Positions 4,680 through 5,770 of a stretch of 5,770 nucleotides of DNA are shown here, piece by piece. This DNA is from Solirubrobacterales bacterium (GTDB lineage: Bacteria > Actinomycetota > Thermoleophilia > Solirubrobacterales > Solirubrobacteraceae), in contig DAHVAB010000177.1 of NCBI GenBank assembly GCA_027314825.1, positions 1-5,770 on the forward strand. Direction: 5' to 3'. A program made the position numbers and the translations under genes. Positions within the stretch are counted from its first letter, which is position 1; each line of letters opens with the position of its first letter. The notes beneath the pieces are model-generated. The model was not told where the DNA came from. It saw nothing but the letters and a program-made list of their open reading frames with translations, and ran no database searches.

Positions 4680-5770
4680 TCAGGCGGCGATCGCCATAGG
4701 TGCGCCGGCGCCGAGCCGCTCAAGCTCCCCGGCCAGCGCCTCGGCGACCACCGTCGCAAGCGCCGGCGGCACGGCGTTGCCCAGCTGCAGCTGCTGCTCA
4801 CGGCGACTGCCAAGGACCACGAAGTCGTCGGGAAACGTCATCAGCCGCTTGAGCTCGGCGACCCGCAAGCGCCGCGACTCCCAATGGAAGGGGCCGACCC
4901 ATGGTCCAGGCTGGCCTTGGATCGTCGGTGAGGGCCGCTCCGGGTGGAGCTTCAGAAGGAAGCTCCAATATCGCGAGCGCCACTTGAACCGCGGAGCTGG
5001 ATGCCCGCGCTCAGCGGTCCAGTAGAGATAGTTCTCGCCGGGCGGGATCGCGCGCAGCTCTTCTGCGTAGGTGCCGCTCACGTGCTCCTCCGGCTCGCCA
5101 GGGTTCTCGCCGATGTCCGCAAGCGCAGAGCCCGCGCTGACGTGAGGCAGAAGCGACTCGTCCCACGCGCTCCGCGTCTCGTGAGGCCCCGAGTGGGTCG
5201 GCGACGGCCAGGGGAAGCGCCAACGTGCCGGCGCCACATCCAGCAGATCCCGCCGAACGCCTACGCAGAAGAGTCGCTGACGCAGCTGCGGCACCCCGTA
5301 ATCTGCCGCCAGCAGGATCATGTAGTCGATGGCGTAGCCCGCCGTCTCCGCGCCGGAGAGGAACCGTTCGAGCACCGGCCGATTCTGGTTGCGGTAGGCC
5401 AGGCCGTACACGTTCTCCATCAGGAAGGCGTGCGGTTGGACTCCGCGCAGCAGCCGACGGTACTCGTCGAGCAGGCTCGCGTTCGGGTCGGCGCCCGCAC
5501 GCTTGTACTCAAGCCAGTTTCCGCTCTTTGAGAACGGCGTGCACGGCGGTCCACCGACGAGCAGCGACGGCTCGCCCTGCCGTAGGCCAGCCGCCTCAAG
5601 CAGCTGACCCGGTCGTGTCGTGCACACGTCTTGGAGCACGGCCTCCGCGGAGAGCTCCGGGAAATGCGCCGGCGCGTTTGCGAGCATGGTCTCGCGCGCG
5701 ATCGACCCGGACTCGACCGCCACGAGCGTCCGAAACCCAGCCGCCTCCGTGCCGAGATCCAAGCCCCCAG
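4680..5770 (-). CDS. DNA (cytosine-5-)-methyltransferase, N-terminus cut by window edge
   Basis: About 363 codons are visible. The reading begins mid-motif I: GGLDLGTEAAGF, the latter part of the SAM-binding FSGAGGLDLG loop, runs off the right edge. A TTG at 5762 is therefore an internal Leu, not a start. Counting from that Leu as residue 1, motif IV is VGGPPCTPFSKSG with catalytic C74, motif VI is MENVYGLAY (115-123), motif VIII is QLRQRLF (159-165), and motifs IX-X are PSPTIQGQPG and QLQLGNAVPPALA (325-337). The target-recognition region lies at about 185-275. It transfers methyl from S-adenosylmethionine to C5 of cytosine in the recognition site, protecting the host from the SacI-like nuclease encoded directly downstream. 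All catalytic motifs look intact. The stop TGA is followed by a 23-bp gap with two more in-frame-independent TAGs. No more than about 10-20 residues appear to be missing. Confidence 0.95.
   Translation of the reverse strand, partial: GGLDLGTEAAGFRTLVAVESGSIARETMLANAPAHFPELSAEAVLQDVCTTRPGQLLEAAGLRQGEPSLLVGGPPCTPFSKSGNWLEYKRAGADPNASLLDEYRRLLRGVQPHAFLMENVYGLAYRNQNRPVLERFLSGAETAGYAIDYMILLAADYGVPQLRQRLFCVGVRRDLLDVAPARWRFPWPSPTHSGPHETRSAWDESLLPHVSAGSALADIGENPGEPEEHVSGTYAEELRAIPPGENYLYWTAERGHPAPRFKWRSRYWSFLLKLHPERPSPTIQGQPGPWVGPFHWESRRLRVAELKRLMTFPDDFVVLGSRREQQLQLGNAVPPALATVVAEALAGELERLGAGAPMAIAA

Noticed and set aside
3826..5025. Long + strand open frame opposite the restriction and methyltransferase genes
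   Set aside because: It spans two strongly supported minus-strand genes, has no recognisable domain, and is the usual antisense openness of GC-rich coding DNA.
5760..5762. TTG at 5762 as the start of the methyltransferase
   Set aside because: The codons further upstream continue as Gly-Gly before Leu-Asp-Leu-Gly, which is the middle of SAM-binding motif I, so the gene continues past the window.

Overview
This is GC-rich DNA (about 60% to over 80% GC in hand-counted 60-base blocks). It most resembles an actinobacterium: it has an Ada/AraC/AlkA fusion, a typical actinobacterial winged-helix regulator paired with a small membrane protein, and an actinobacterial-style Vsr. A soil lineage such as Thermoleophilia is possible, but that is a guess. 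Both ends of the window cut through genes.

Left part (1-2016). A DNA-alkylation repair protein with an Ada zinc domain, an AraC-type HTH and the start of an AlkA domain runs leftward off the edge. Next to it, on the + strand, is a wrecked alpha/beta hydrolase. Its true N-terminus, with a strong ribosome binding site, is joined out of frame to its true C-terminus, and the middle is gone. Then come two leftward genes with touching ends, a four-TM membrane protein followed by a winged-helix regulator. They are preceded by a compact control region (2010-2056) with a perfect 10-bp-arm inverted repeat, a plausible -35/-10 pair and a predicted leaderless start.

Middle (2138-3142). One uninterrupted ORF is a chimera. 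Residues 1 to about 179 are the N-terminal half of glutamyl-Q tRNA(Asp) synthetase (GluQ), with its HIGN motif and Cys/Tyr zinc site. The remainder is the C-terminal part of a DUF262/DUF1524 (GmrSD-like) protein carrying the HNH-type nuclease domain. GC drops from about 80% to about 60% at the join (about 2672-2681). This looks like the left boundary of an acquired defence segment or a deletion scar.

Right part (3123-5770). This is a restriction-modification module: a Vsr-type mismatch endonuclease (+), and on the opposite strand an m5C DNA methyltransferase (cut by the window edge) followed 23 bp later by a SacI-family type II restriction endonuclease. The methyltransferase would protect host sites, the endonuclease would cut unmethylated DNA, and Vsr would start repair of T:G mismatches left by 5-methylcytosine deamination. 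By homology the target is probably GAGCTC, which occurs ten times in this window. No RNA genes, CRISPR arrays, transposases or integrases were seen.
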